From positions 62,001 through 126,000 of the forward strand of contig JAPFBL010000001.1 of the NCBI GenBank assembly GCA_026182355.1: a DNA stretch of 64,000 nucleotides, read 5' to 3'. A model generated the notes under the pieces. That model was given only the letters and a program-made list of their open reading frames with translations, did not search any database and was not told the DNA's origin. The stretch comes from Hermatobates lingyangjiaoensis. Lineage: Eukaryota > Arthropoda > Insecta > Hemiptera > Hermatobatidae. The translations under genes were made by a program, and so were the position numbers. This document shows, in pieces, positions 13,040-25,286 of this stretch (position 1 is the stretch's first letter; the number at the start of each line of letters is the position of its first letter).

Positions 13040-15701
13040 CTAAAATAAACACAGAAGTTAATATCAAAATATTTTATGTTCAAACTCAGAATGACAAAGC
13101 ATGGTAATGCCCTTAACTCAGTTTGTTTTTAACCAAAAATCTCAGCAAATGCACAATAAGACGAAAACTTAAATAACAAAATCTGTTCATAGTAATATAT
13201 TTTTTCTTTCTAAAAAACTGTTCACAAAATAGTTCCATTTTAATGATATTAAACTACTAAAAAGGTGTATATTAAATTTCCCTGTCAAGTTTTTCTATCA
13301 ACAGACCATGCCTTCAAGGAGCATCCGCTTGCCATATTGGTCGAGTGTCCCATTACTTTGATATATAAATTAAACATTTTCCATTCCTATATATCCGCTT
13401 CACGATTCAAATAACCCTTACTTTTTCAAACTTTAATTGCAAACAAATATTATATATACATTAAAATCAGTTAAATTGACGATAATATACGAGTATTATT
13501 GTAGTAAACTTTACACTTATTCTTTGTTGAATTACTCCATTATAACTATTCTAAAAAAGTCAAAGAAATAAAGGTGTTACCTGGAGTAATGGGACCAGTT
13601 AACTAAATATGGGCATTATTCAGACAGGAAGCAAATGTCAATATAGTTATAATAATGTATGTGATTTCAATGCAGACAAAAAGAACTTAATATAAAAGAA
13701 GAATAAAAAACAAACAAACTAATAAAATATGAGTTGTTAACACAACTACAGTTTAACTGAACCCATAATCAATGGTTCATCAAAATAATTTAAGATCAGT
13801 TTAATTATATGATTTTTATAAGTAATAGTAATACATTATAAATTTTCTGTCCATTATAACAGGCAATTATTTGCATTTTAGTTCAGAAGAATTGCTGAAA
13901 ACCTGGGAAGTATGTTTCTATTCAATAAGTATTATTCAATGATGATATGAGACAGGTGGTAACATTCATAACAAATATTCATATTGTGGTTAACAAATGG
14001 CATTATTAACCAGAAAATTGAAGCAGAAACCATAACTAGTAAGTTATTTTGAAACTCATTGAAATATTTAATTAATCATATGCATAAATGTAATTAAAGA
14101 AATCAGTGACATCAAGATGGATGAGGGGTTGATGAGTGAAGTAATTAAGTAATTAAACATACAGTAAATTTGTTTTGATGATAATACGTGAAGATAATTA
14201 AAGCATTTATAGAGATATTTAAACATGAATGCAAATATGGTAAATAATAACTTCATCGATTGTACAATGTTAATACTAAATATAATTTTAAAAGATATGA
14301 GTGGTTGAATAATTTGTCATAAGTAACATAAAATACATATAATTTCATTACATAATCATAATGGATTACAGATTATTACTGTAATTTTAAAATCTGCTAT
14401 TATAATTATTTATATTGCATTCTGAAGTTTTTAGCCTGATTAAGGTAATGAAAAGATTAAAACAAACTATTAAAAAGATGAACAGTAATAATATATTTTT
14501 AATGGCGAAGTAGTTATTACAATTAACAAAATCCACAACATTTGTATTATATGCTATTCACACATAGAAAATAATAACTGCAAAATGTAAAATCCTCTAA
14601 AATAACCCGAAGATTGAGAAATAATGAGTACTTCCTTCAGAATAGCAATACTATTATTACCACCAAGTCATTGAACAATGTATCTTGAAATATTAAACAA
14701 ACTGACATATTAAACATATTATACTGAATATATTATCTAAACATATAATATGTAATACTACTTCAAAGATCACCAGAAATAAGATATGATTTAAACATAG
14801 AATTTGGAATGATCTTTCTGTAAACTGCAAATTATTAGAATGTAAATTAAATTTTTGGGAAATGAAACTTCAAAGATTTATACTTTCAGAAAAGATTTTA
14901 AGTAATCATAAAATATTATACATACTTTGGCAGATTAATTATGTATTAGTAATTTATTGAATGACATCAAACTAAGAAACCATAATTTCAAAATATCCTT
15001 ATTTCAATGCATTGAATATTTTAAAACGAATAAATACAGCTCAACCTTAAACTTATGTTGTAGGCTTTGAATTTTATGCAAACGTTTATATAAATATACC
15101 AAAAATATCGAAATCAATCAATAAATATTTCTCAAAGGACTGCTTTGTTAAGTTATTTCTCATAGCCTATTTGAACTTTAATCTTTAAATGTATACAGAT
15201 TTCTTTTTTTATGTCCTAACTGGTTATAGTTTGGGACTAATAAATAAAACACCCTATTTTAGATTAATAATATTTTAAATTTTGCAGACAACAATTTTTT
15301 AAACATCTATCAGAGAATGCAATGGGTAAAATTGTAAATAAAAATATGCTAACTGTGTATAGCTCCAATTTATATGCCAAATGAAGAACATCTTATTAAT
15401 TGGTTGTTAAAATCTATTTTCAAATAGTCCAAAAAATTCTCGTCACAATTATTATTTTACTTCATTCATAATAATTTTATTAAAAGTAATTTTTAATGAC
15501 AATTGTTTTTAATCAGTTAAGATTTATTCTTTATTTAAATATGATTTAAGTATCTTTTGCAATTGGATTTACGAAATATGTCAAATAATTTTGTTACAAT
15601 CAATTATTATTATTTAATCATATTTTTTATGGTGAAGGACACATTTGTAATTGCATAATACTTCTTTTATTTGATGATTGTCATTATTTCATATATATAT
15701 A

Positions 15702-15746
<45 letters not shown>

Positions 15747-16549
15747 TATGATATATGATATGATATGATATGACATGATAAATATATATATGATTTAATA
15801 GAATTAAATATTTAAGTTAATGTAATTATTTTAACTCTATGATGATTCATTGATGAATTATCTCTACAATACCTATGTAAGTATTATTCAAATTTACGAT
15901 CTCACTTAAATTTGTTTGGTGTTATAAACAACAACAATAATAATTTATTATACTGAGTAAAGATTATTTTTAATTTTCATTCAATTTTTGTCATTACGTT
16001 TCAGCGATTCGATAATAACTTATTTCTATTTTAATACTGATTAATTAAGAGTGTATTAATTTTTTTTACAACCTGTTCAATCTGTTTTCTTTTATTTTTA
16101 AAAATATATTTTTTAACTGATATCTTGAAAATTGGTATTCCAATAATTATTTTATGTCTGGCAATAGACAATAGATAATGTAGCATAATATGAAAGCTGT
16201 ATACAGGGACCACACACAGTCTAAAGAACAAAGCATATGCTGTCATCGTAATATTTCGAACTGCAGTTCATAGTCAATAGAAAGTCAGGAAAGGAAAAGA
16301 AGAAGAGATATGGTCTGATTGATAAGTCAAAGTCGACATTAATATAGCATAATTCAACGTTTTCTCTCTTCATTACTTTTATAGTGACATTATATGCAAT
16401 TTTTTTATCAAATGATACATATTAAAAACCTATTATACCATGGCAAAACTACTTACGTATTTTTGGTACATTCATGAAAAGAGCTTGTATTCAAGTAGAA
16501 TTAGTAAAAAAAAATTGTTCTGAATCTTTAGATATATTCCAGTACTTAC
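13040..16549. other. ARMC2 intron 7, no gene seen
   Basis: AT-rich, with an (AT)n tract at about 15692-15741 followed by TGATATGATA-type repeats to about 15780. Nothing else recognised. Confidence 0.5.
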
Positions 16550-16722
16550 TGCATTGTTGACTATTTTCAGATGAAGGGTCATAAGTTCTATAATGCCAAG
16601 TTTTAGGGCCATCACAATTATTTTAGGATTCATTGTAAGAAATTTAAGAGCACCATATCCATATATACAAGCCTCAGCATCTTCCAAAGGACTTGCACAG
16701 CCAAGAGTCTCCATAAACAACT
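16550..16722 (-). CDS. ARMC2: ARMC2 coding exon 7, armadillo repeat
   Basis: Residues about 344-401: ELFMETLGCASPLEDAEACI, then YGYGALKFLTMNPKIIVMAL and IELMTLHLKIVNNA. The YGxGALKFL motif matches YGLGAIKFV of vertebrate ARMC2. The fold pattern is three helices of one armadillo repeat. The acceptor is CTTCAG at 16723; the donor is GCA/GTAAGT at 16549, a perfect consensus. It enters in phase 1 and leaves in phase 0. The open frame extends upstream of the acceptor (MMLDLCFDCSS), but this is intron. Confidence 0.92.
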
Positions 16723-17601
16723 CTGAAGAACAATCGAAACATAAATCAAGCATCAATCAATGACGCTGAGTCTCTCCCTCACTATGTTTCAGAGTAAAAT
16801 CACATAGAAAACATAAAAAAAATACTTTGTAAAATACAAGTATGACATTAGTTTTCAATATGTTTTATATTTTTTTATGTATTCAAATTTATATCACAGA
16901 AAAAAACCACCAGGAAAAACATGTTACCTTTTTTCCATATACCTGTCTGCTGTTTTTTTCTGAGAATATCCAACATATGAAATTTGAATATTTTGTTAAT
17001 TTTTAGTAATATTATACATTGCACCTTATCATTCATATTTTGAAATAAAAATAATAATTATACAATTACTTGTTACATTTTTTAAATAAGGTCGAAACAA
17101 GTAAATCAATATAAATATTTCTCAAAAGAATAGCGTAATGCATTTCAATAACATAAATAATTGATAACCTGATAGGTGATGTCGATTTTAAAAAAGTAAT
17201 CTGTTGTACCTATACATCGTTATGTGCCTACAATATGACGAAGACATTGGTGCTACCACTTAATGTTTCTTTTCAGCTCATAAAAACATATTTGTCGTGT
17301 GTTATAACTTATAGGTTATACATATATGTGACTATATTTTAAGCCTCCTTAGTTGCTGGACTGACCGCTAGGGGTCAGAGAAGTATTTTATATAACTTTA
17401 TACTTTAAAGAGTAAATATAATCTTCAATTTCGTTTACTTTCAGGTAAACCATTTTCATTCTAGCTAATATATATTGTATTGTGTAATAATCATATAACT
17501 ATTAATAAAATATATAATTATATGTAATATAATTGTCATCTTTCATTAATTGAATTTAAACGTTTAAGATTGAAACTAGTTAATCTCCCCAACCCAGGTG
17601 T

Positions 17602-17641
<40 letters not shown>

Positions 17642-17686
17642 ATGTTACATAAACACGTGAAATAACAATCAATGATCACACCACAA

Positions 17687-17725
17687 TATGAAATGGGGAA
17701 AGATTTAGTCTTTTCCCATTTCATA
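17687..17725. repeat. Short hairpin, collapsed Penelope-derived foldback
   Basis: TATGAAATGGGGAAAGATTT and its near inverse AGTCTTTTCCCATTTCATA face each other with almost no loop. The outer left flank (CACGTGAAATAACAATCAAT at about 17655, preceded by (TA)n) is shared with the hairpins at 22015 and 47273, so this is the same family with the middle removed. Confidence 0.7.
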
Positions 17726-17739
17726 ACAAAACATATATA

Positions 17740-17921
17740 TATAGTTCAATATAGAAAAAGAAACATAGAGAAATCAAAAGAACACATTACAGTCTTTAAT
17801 TTTTGGTTTGAACCGTCTTCAGGAGAGACAAGAGAGGGAAACCAAGCGCACTGGTCCAGAGACGGTTGTTCCAACAATAGAGAAACATTTCTCTATGTTT
17901 CTTTTTCTATATTGAACTATA
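17740..17921. repeat. Foldback element, (TA)n-bounded, Penelope-related
   Basis: Arms 17740-17775 and 17886-17921 are inverse copies (AGTTCAATATAGAAAAAGAA). Only the outer arms pair; the middle is a single copy of the unit found doubled at 37080-37331, including AACCGTCTTCAGGAGAGA. A degenerate CTGAAGA motif is on the minus strand at about 17811-17823; its GAAA part is lost. The outer right flank holds GGATCGTATTTCCAACGAAA and then (TA)n. Confidence 0.75.
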
Positions 17922-18049
17922 TTTGTCCGTTTTGGATCGTATTTCCAACGAAAAAGTGTATATATATATAATGATAAAAGTATCGACCGTCGAATAGAAA
18001 CAAAACTAAAATTTTATCGAGACTCGGTCAGTTTGTATATATATATATA

Positions 18050-18146
18050 TTTCGTTGAACAGCTGACCGTATTTCGCTGATGTCATTTTCTTCACTAGTT
18101 TTTCATTAGCGACATCAGCGAAGTACGGTCAGCTGTTCAACGAAAT
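18050..18146. repeat. Foldback element with Penelope N-terminal coding arms
   Basis: Arms of about 36 bp: TTTCGTTGAACAGCTGACCG on the left and its inverse ending 18146. The loop (TTTTCTTCACTAGTTTTTCA) is related to sequence at 36200-36240. (TA)n lies on both sides. The right arm continues into a protein motif listed separately. Confidence 0.85.
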
Positions 18147-18186
18147 ATGCTTAAAAGAAGGACTGCTTCCAAATTTTACAAATATA
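18112..18186 (+). pseudogene. Penelope-like element ORF, N-terminal fragment
   Basis: Read in one frame this gives TSAKYGQLFNEICLKEGLLP followed by NFTNIY, then (TA)n. The FNEICLKEGLLPxxTNIY string recurs in the fragments near 36530, 44760, 48700 and 48930. Its shape, a hydrophobic stretch, Cys, then a Pro/aromatic pair, fits the conserved N-terminal region of Penelope-like ORFs. Only about 25 codons remain. Confidence 0.6.
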
Positions 18187-18207
18187 TATATATATATATA
18201 TATAGAG

Positions 18208-18466
18208 GAGTTCAAAAGTCAAAAAGAGTAACACACAGAGTAAGGAAATACACTTACAAACTCAAATTTTCGGGTAATCCGTCTTGAGAAGAAAAGAGAA
18301 AGGGAGACAAAGCACATTGTAGATGCAACGGCAAGTAGTCTGACGTTGCGTCTACAATATGCTTGGTCTCCCTTTCTCTTTTCTCCTCAAGATGGATTAC
18401 CCGAAAATTTGAGTTTGTAAGTGTATTTCCTTACTCTGTGTGTTACTCTTCTTGAATTTTGAACTC
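18208..18466. repeat. Foldback element, ~120-bp arms
   Basis: The arms are nearly perfect inverse copies from GAGTTCAAAAGTCAAAAAGA to the complement ending GAACTC at 18466, with a short centre near 18335-18345. Each arm contains a degenerate hammerhead-like motif, for example TCAAGATGGATTACCCGAAA on the right arm. (TA)n lies on the left, and (TA)n follows about 45 bp after the right end. Confidence 0.9.
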
Positions 18467-18523
18467 GTATTGTTTCCAGTTTGGATCATGTTTCGTTTTA
18501 TTAAGTGAAATATATATATATAT

Positions 18524-18760
18524 ACACTTTAACACATAGAAAAGAACACAGAAAGACACTACAGAACTCACTTCGATATTTCGACATCCGTCGTCATCGG
18601 GAAGAAGTGCGAAGTACTCGCGTTGAGAAGCAAACTGCTACAGTAGCAGTTTGCTTCTCAACGCGAGTACTTCGCACTTCTTCCCGATGACGACGGATGT
18701 CGAAATATCGAAGTGAGTTCTGTAGTGTCTTTCTGTGTTCTTTTCTATGTGTTAAAGTGT
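18524..18760. repeat. Perfect 237-bp palindrome, foldback element
   Basis: The sequence reads the same on both strands around a single-base centre at 18642 (CTGCTACAGTAGCAG); arms are about 118 bp with no mismatch found by eye. Each arm carries GATGACGACGGATGTCGAAA, that is GATGA, a short stem and GAAA. (TA)n touches the left end and lies about 38 bp beyond the right end. The lack of any loop and of arm divergence is unusual for eukaryotic DNA. Confidence 0.92.
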
Positions 18761-18797
18761 TTATTGTCCACACGGACCTTTCATTTTATTTGAAGTA

Positions 18798-18960
18798 TAT
18801 ATATATATAGCTTAATATAGTCAAAATATATCGATAATTTAACGACACTCACCTATCATCTCTAATTTTTTTTATTCTTCATCAGATGATGTAAGAAAGG
18901 GAAACCATGTGCACTTGACCTCATATATTCAAAACTATTTTTCTTTATCAAGATTTAGTC
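18798..18960 (-). repeat. Single-arm Penelope-derived unit
   Basis: After (TA)n, a diverged single copy of the unit found in hairpins: CTTAATATAGTCAAAATATA, then on the minus strand CTGATGAAGAATAAAAAAAA (complement of about 18866-18885), and a stretch (AAGAAAGGGAAACCATGTGC) similar to GAGGGAAACCAAGCGCACTG at 37169. No inverse partner is present. Confidence 0.6.
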
Positions 18961-19049
18961 CAGGGTATTATAAAGATATATTCATATAACACGCATAGAC
19001 CAAAGATTGACTCTTGTAATAGGTAAGCAATGAACATTTTATATTGAGA

Positions 19050-19178
19050 TCCTCAATTTCACCTAAATATAGGATATTTGTAGTAGGGATCTTTAAGAGT
19101 ACCTGACATCGTGTAGGGTGGGGTCTGATTGATCTCTCTCCGAGAGACGACATGTTCAGAGTAACCCACTGCTACTCT
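19050..19178 (-). repeat. SINE fragment, diverged
   Basis: Minus-strand match to the central part of the SINE at 30684: TAGGGATCTTTAAGAGTACC on the plus strand, then TGACATCGTGTAGGGT and CTCTCCGAGAGACGACATGT. Head and tail are missing. Confidence 0.7.
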
Positions 19179-19204
19179 GGCCTCTCATATATATAAATAT
19201 ATAT

Positions 19205-19360
19205 ATATAATTAAAGTTACAGCTAGAGAACACAAGAAAAAAGGACTAACACTCACGAATCTCGATAATTTCGGCGTCTTGCCGTCTTCAGGAGAGAAGA
19301 AAAAAAGAAAATAAAAAGGAGAAGGAATGAAGGAACGGAGACGTAAATTCGTCCACTGGC
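19205..19360 (-). repeat. Single-arm Penelope-derived unit with hammerhead-like core
   Basis: Between two (TA)n tracts. The minus strand has CTGAAGACGGCAAGACGCCG followed by AAATTATCGAG (19270-19291 for the core). GGC and GCC can pair as a short stem between CTGAAGA and GAAA. Only one arm is present, so this is a solo unit of a family distinct from the others. Confidence 0.7.
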
Positions 19361-19394
<34 letters not shown>

Positions 19395-19810
19395 TCGTAT
19401 ATTCGTAAACATGTATATGTATATATATAAATATTTCGTAAAGCAGTACAAGATGGGTAAGTTGGAATAGTCAAAAAGAATTGAAAAGAAATAAATGAAA
19501 AAAATACAGAAGTAAGATATATATTAAAAATAAGTACACCATTTTGATAAACAATCAAAAACATAATAAGGGTATACATAAATAATAATCAATAAATAAA
19601 TAAAGGAAGAAAAAAATGAAAAATAAAATAAATAGATAAATAAAAGAAAAAAAACATAAATAGAATTTGTTAAAAATAGAGAATCTTAAAAAAAATATAT
19701 ATACAAAATATTAATTAATCAATAAAAAACAAAAACCATTTATTCATAATAATAACAAAAAGAAATGTATAAAGGAATAACAAATAGAAAAAAATAAATA
19801 ATTATAGAAA

Positions 19811-20179
19811 TTATCTTTTGAGGTTTAGCTCAGGTGCACTGCGCTCTTTGACCAACCAGATTTGTGCCCCATCAGAGTCTCTAAGGGTCACGGTATTGTC
19901 ATCAGGGGGGTTCTGTCCCTGAATCTGTTCACTGTAGAAGTCGTTAAAGGATAGACTGTGGGAGTTGGCGTAGATAACAACAGATAAACTAGAGTGGTTA
20001 TGGACGGATTCCCTATGACCATTCATAAGGAGGTGGAGCATGTTAGAGGACAGTCCTAAGTAGCACCAATCACAAGGAGTACACTTCAGTTTGCGAACAC
20101 AATTTTTCGAGGTACAAGAGCAATCCTTAGCAGCAGGATAGAGCTGGTTACAGGAAGACGGAGGTAAGTGTGAGAACAA
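19811..20179 (-). pseudogene. Penelope-like GIY-YIG endonuclease domain fragment
   Basis: 122 codons. It has a cysteine cluster (CSCTSKNCVRKLKCTPCDWC) leading into CYLGLSSNMLHLLMNGHRES, which resembles the YIGxTxxxLxxRxxxH core of the GIY-YIG nuclease at the C-terminus of Penelope-like elements. Later comes NSHSLSFNDFYSEQ and a WLVKERSAPELNLK ending that resembles the EALxIRxxxPSLN end of such domains. The catalytic Arg of the helix is not clearly kept (position reads Leu/Met), so it is decayed. No reverse transcriptase is adjacent. Confidence 0.55.
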
Positions 20180-20324
20180 AGAAATAAAATATATTCGTTT
20201 GGGTTACAATTACCAATTATAGAAAGGCATTAATATAATGTACGGTTTACAACGTAACGTGCATGTATCTAATAATTACAGTCCTTTAATGATCTTGTTT
20301 AAAATATTTAGTAATAATATTTAC

Positions 20325-20427
20325 CCAGGATATCTCCGTTGAGAAAGAGATCATCATTTCTGTCACTTCTTGATATTTTAAAAATTAGTTTATTGACGGC
20401 TGATAGATTCTGTCCACTAAGTCTCAA
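20325..20427 (-). CDS. ARMC2: ARMC2 coding exon 6
   Basis: A 103-nt exon, residues about 310-343, reading LRLSGQNLSAVNKLIFKISR and then SDRNDDLFLNGDIL. The KLIFKISR...NDxL string is very close to the vertebrate ARMC2 segment KLIFKISRNEKND and is one of the best identifiers of the gene. The acceptor is TTTCAG at 20428; the donor is G/GTAAAT at 20324. It enters in phase 0 and leaves in phase 1. It completes an armadillo repeat started in exon 5. Confidence 0.93.
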
Positions 20428-21975
20428 CTGAAATAAACAAAAAAGAAACATTAATTTTATTCTAACTACTAATAATTTTTATAACCTACTGAAAATAAAT
20501 TCATATATAGATAAAATTACTTGAATATATACATAACTGAAATATATTGACTGTCTGATAGAATATTATTACACCGTACGTAAAATCGGAATTCAACCAG
20601 TTTTTCAAGTTCAAGTCAAACTCTTTATTGTCAAAGTTTTGGTTTTTATTGAAATCTTTCTTCATAGGCAGGAGTAAAAATTCATTGAATATCAAGAACC
20701 ACACATTTTTACATTGATAGAAGAACTAACAATATAAAAGATTTATAATTTTTTTTCTTAGAAGTAACAAAATTGTTACTTCGCCTATAAAAAACTGAAA
20801 GCTCTGTATATGAGAATTTCTGACTGAATCCCGATATTATTTTAGCATTATATATACATCAAGTGTAACATTGACGAATATCACATTTTGGTTGAAATAA
20901 CAGGCCCATTTCTGAATTTCTTATTGTGGCTTACGTTCATACAGCTGTATTTTCCTTCTACTTATAAATTATGTTTTATTGAAATGATTATTTATTTATT
21001 CATTTATTATTATATGTTGATCAATTTGGTAGTTTATAATTATTTTAAGAAGTCACTGAATCAAATAAAGTTGAAGAGTTAATACTTCTTATTCTGCTTT
21101 TTTAATTATTCTATATTTATCGTTGCACTGAGTTTGGAAACTATAGTAAATTGTAGTAGTATAGTAATATTTGTATATCTAACTATATTGTATATAAAGA
21201 CACAATATTCATAATGGTATCAAAGAGAATCAAGATTCAATTTATTTATACAATAAATTAACATATTATTAAAACTAGTCTATGATTTCAAATATTTAAT
21301 AGAAAGTTGTCAAAAAAGTCAAACCACATTGCTGTTAAAATCATTTATTCTGATAGAATTTTAGTTGGAACTTATGAAATTGTTTATATTTCTCGTTCAT
21401 AGCACGGTATATAATGTATGTCATTAATAATGAAATTTCATTTAACAGACATTCCTATACTTCTGTGTAAAAGTAACTACAATGAGTATTATAGCTTAAT
21501 GCATCGTTTCTGATATTGATCCAAGAAATCTATAAAACCATATCACAATTCACAGTCCATTGAAATTTGCGTGACGTATTATGGGTCGTGACCCCTCAGT
21601 TTGTAACTCGGTCATACGGAACTGGCACGTTTCTACTGTGCAATCGTTGAGTTTGTGTGGGTTGCATCCCTGATAAAATCCTCTGTAGATATTTCTCAAT
21701 GTAGCATTCCAGATATAATGTTTTGATTATTTCAATACCATATAAATAATATAAGAGATCCAAATATTAACTGGTATAACAGAAATAAATATTTTGTGAT
21801 GTGTTCAGGACAGAAATATTATGTTTATAAAATTATACAAAAATATCAACTTAAGCCTATTTTAAAAAATATCGTATAAGATGAAATACTTGAATTATGA
21901 AGTATTTGTTATTAATTTATTGACTATATTAATATTATGAAAATCTGTTTTACTAGTTTCAACTATGTGGACAAG

Positions 21976-22013
<38 letters not shown>
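21976..22013. repeat. (TA)n tract
   Basis: About 38 bp of alternating TA directly at the left end of the next foldback element. Confidence 0.85.
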
Positions 22014-22014
22014 T

Positions 22015-22180
22015 GATCAAACCACAATATGAAATGGGAAAACAAGACTAAGATCTTTCAACCGTAACAAGAGGTCTTCGTTAGAGTTAAAACCCACTTG
22101 GATTTTGACTCTAATGAAGACAGCTTGTTACGGTTGAAAGATGTTAGTCTTGTTTTCCTATTTCATATTGTGGTTTGATC
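22015..22180. repeat. Foldback element, same family as 47273
   Basis: Arms start GATCAAACCACAATATGAAA and the inverse ends TTTGATC at 22180. Arms have several mismatches (TTAGAG against CTAATG near the centre), so this copy is older than the one at 47273. It carries the pattern CTAATGAAGACAGCTTGTTACGGTT then GAAAGATG, a decayed version of the core. It is followed by CATTGATTGTTATATA, and a further diverged single arm at 22201-22345 (AAACCACAATAAAACATTCA). Confidence 0.85.
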
Positions 22181-22980
22181 ATTGATTGTTATATATATAA
22201 CAACATCTAAACCACAATAAAACATTCAGAAGTATGACTAAGATATGTCAATGAAAACAGCGATTATTCTTTCAGTTCAAGTGTGACTCCGATGAAGACC
22301 AGTTGTTCGTTAAAAGATCATAGTATCTTTATACGTTTCTTACTGTAATTTAAACGTCAATTTTAATTTCACATGTTAACTGTGAAATAATATTTATATA
22401 TCTAGTGTACCATAAAAAAGAGGAAGAATTAATCCCTTTCCTTTTCTATTAGGAAAATAAGGGCCGAGTTTAAGTCAAAAGAAGCAACTGAGCCAACGAA
22501 GAGACGGATATTTATGCTACAAATGTTGAATAGTTTACATCAAATTATTTGAATTCAATTTTTATTTCATTAATTTCAACATCGTTGAAATAAAATATAA
22601 AAGAATTTTATATTGTATTTAAATTTAGCTGTGCACTAATTTACAAGCATGATGTATTAAATTATGTTTAAGATTTTTCAAAATAAGCTACATTAATTCA
22701 ATAACTTTACCCACATCTTTAAATTTTTATATAAAGTTCTTGAGGCTAAATTTAATCTTATGTCATTCCAGTTATTAATTTTATCATTTTCATTTAAAGA
22801 GATTAATTCAGAAGTTTTATTAACACGATTAAATAATGTTACAATTTGTATTACATTTTTGTTTACTGCCTTTAACATTATATAAATTATAATTTGCGTT
22901 ATGCAGAAGAAATACATAGTTGTACCATTCATCATACCGATCAATTAAATATTTATTAAGCATTCTGGGGTAAAATAGAT

Positions 22981-23133
22981 AAACAAACAAAAGTCTCCAC
23001 ACAAATGAAGTTTTATTCAACAGCAACAACGCGTTTTGAACACTTTATGTTCATCATCAGGAAGACAAAGTGTTCGAAACGCGTTGTTGCTGTTGAATAA
23101 GACTTCATTTGTGTGAAGACTTTTGTTTGTTTG
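22981..23133. repeat. Foldback element with CTGATGA...GAAA core
   Basis: Arms: AAACAAACAAAAGTCTCCAC on the left, its near inverse ending AGACTTTTGTTTGTTT on the right. The minus strand of the left arm has CTGATGATGAACATAAAGTG then TTCAAAACGCG; the plus-strand right arm has GTGTTCGAAACGCG. Both outer sides contain a shared piece GAGTAAATACCACA(C)AATTAC, also found to the right of the element at 33837-34330, so the two belong to one family. Confidence 0.85.
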
Positions 23134-25104
23134 AAGATATTTTACCTCAGAATGAGTAAATACCACACAATTACGGATTGCACAACTAATGATGTATTAA
23201 GCAAGAATTGTTCAGTATTTCTGTGATGTAATAGTAATAGTTTTTTAATTTAGAAATTATACATTATTATAAGTATAAAAATTTAACACACAGTCTATTA
23301 ACACTTTTAAACTGTTCTAGAATATTGCTCACATGCTTAGGATAACATTCATTAATGTTAATCTTAACAATACCAATACTCTAGTGATATGTGTGTTACT
23401 TCATTCTTTTTTATTGCTAGAAAAAGGAAAAATAGTTTTTCTTTTGATATGATGAGTAATAAACTGCTTCTTTATGGTTGGCCACTAACAAAAACCATTC
23501 AATTGTATGCATGACTAATTGTATTATAACTTTTGCAGTAATAATCTTCACTTTTAAGAATCGTGGCAATAAACTATTTGGATTCATAACTACTAACCCA
23601 CATACACATTGCCAAAAAAATATTTATTTGTATGAAATTTTTATGAAAAAAACAACAAAATATAGGCAAGTCATAGAACACCCATAGGCTTTGGCCATCT
23701 TGAAAACACAAGTACAAGACTGAACAACTGGAACGGAAATCTGAAATTAAACTCGAAGGGCCTAGCTGATCTGAACACTGTGGTCAAGTTTAACCCAACC
23801 GAACGCAAATAATCTGCTTTAGAATTATTTCAGACTTGTTATCCTGGATATCATATCCTGAATGAATCCGCTTACAATACGGAATGAAATATAAATTCAT
23901 AAAAAAACCAGATAACAAATAAACAAATATTTGTTGCTGTTTTATATATTTGTTTTATTACATTTATTAATGAATTCACTGTTCTATTTTCATTTGTATT
24001 ACTTCTGATCAGTTGAAATAGGGTTAAAAGATAAAAGAGGCTGTCGAAATAACTTTCGACACAACATTTTTATAACTTAATTTTCTGGTCTTAAAAAGTA
24101 ACATAGGCGAAACCTCTGACAAGAATAGCTCAGAGACATACAGAAGCAGAGGAATTGAACTTTTTTTTCTTTTTTTTTTTTTTTTTTTTTGAGAGAGATA
24201 TTTAATATCAAAAACTTAAGTTGGATAGAGAGGTTATGGTTATTTGGTAAGGTGTATTAAAATTTCTGGCAAAATGCCCTTTGTTGTATTTTTTGTAGAA
24301 TTCAAGGCAGCAATTGAATTCGTCTATTTTTACTAAGCCAAGGACTACTAGCTACTGTTTGTGTAACAATTTCAATGATTTCATTAGCTAACCACTGGTG
24401 TATGAAGGTGGTTACACTTTCACTATCATCCAAGGAATAATAAAGAGAATATCTTTAAAACCTGATTGGACACATTAACAACAGACTGCGCCAGAGAAAG
24501 GACTTTTCACTGATGTACTATTTTTGCCCTTCGTCTGTTCAGTGTCCAAGGCTAACTCCAGAAACATCTGTAATACTGCACTAACGGCCGATAAAAACAT
24601 CTATCGGAATACACAATACTCACCAAAAGCCAAAAAATACTCTGCTAATCTTATTAGTATTAGCTGTAGTGGAAGTTTATTACCGAGCAAGTTGTCGAAT
24701 TCAAGAATATATGGTAAAATAAATTTTCTACATTATATAGCCTTAACAATATACAGTTATAGAGTAAGCCTAAAACAGATTTCTGATCTATTACAAGTTT
24801 CTTTTATACTAAGCAATGAAATATCTTATACTTTCATATATACTTCTCATTATACTAATAAAACGTTGTAGGTAAGGCACTCATAATATCAATAAATAAA
24901 TGTTTAAAGCATAAATACATTTTTATATATTGGCTTTGATAAATATTACCACTTTTTATTCGTTTGACTATTGAAATATTATATTGTTACATCTCGTATT
25001 GAGGAATGCATAACTACTTTTCAACTCATTTCCGTACAGTTTACTCTTTTTTTTTTTTTTTTTTTTAAATGACAAAGTTAATCTGGTGATGGAAATAGAC
25101 GTAC
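23134..25104. other. ARMC2 intron 5, right part, no gene seen
   Basis: AT-rich, with a poly-T run at about 24161-24190 and another at about 25048-25066. No recognised coding sequence. Confidence 0.45.
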
Positions 25105-25286
25105 TGCTAGAATGACTTGAGCGACGTGTATTAAGAGAGTGTCGGAGCCTTTTTCGACCAAGCCGTACACAGACCTGATGATATCTGTCGTCATTCTAGA
25201 ATTCTTTTTCACCACTGACTCAGAGCGCAACAAATCGTACAGGCTGTCCAATAAGCCTATCATTCTCTCCTCAGACCCTTCTATTT
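25105..25286 (-). CDS. ARMC2: ARMC2 coding exon 5, first armadillo-type helices
   Basis: Residues about 249-309: ERMIGLLDSLYDLLRSESVV, then MTTDIIRSVYGLVEKGSDTL and HVAQVILA. The alternating Leu/Ile/Val pattern is that of armadillo helices. The human protein has a similar segment in which a short FGL/FQL piece leads into an LxLAxxILAL helix. The acceptor is TTTCAG at 25287, after a pyrimidine-rich tract. The donor is GCA/GTACGT at 25104, a strong site. It enters in phase 1 and leaves in phase 0. The open frame continues past the donor by chance for a few codons. Confidence 0.92.

Noticed and set aside
19185..19579. Two overlapping minus-strand open frames of 88 and 108 codons
   Set aside because: They translate a solo Penelope unit and its flanking (TA)n; no conserved residues beyond that.
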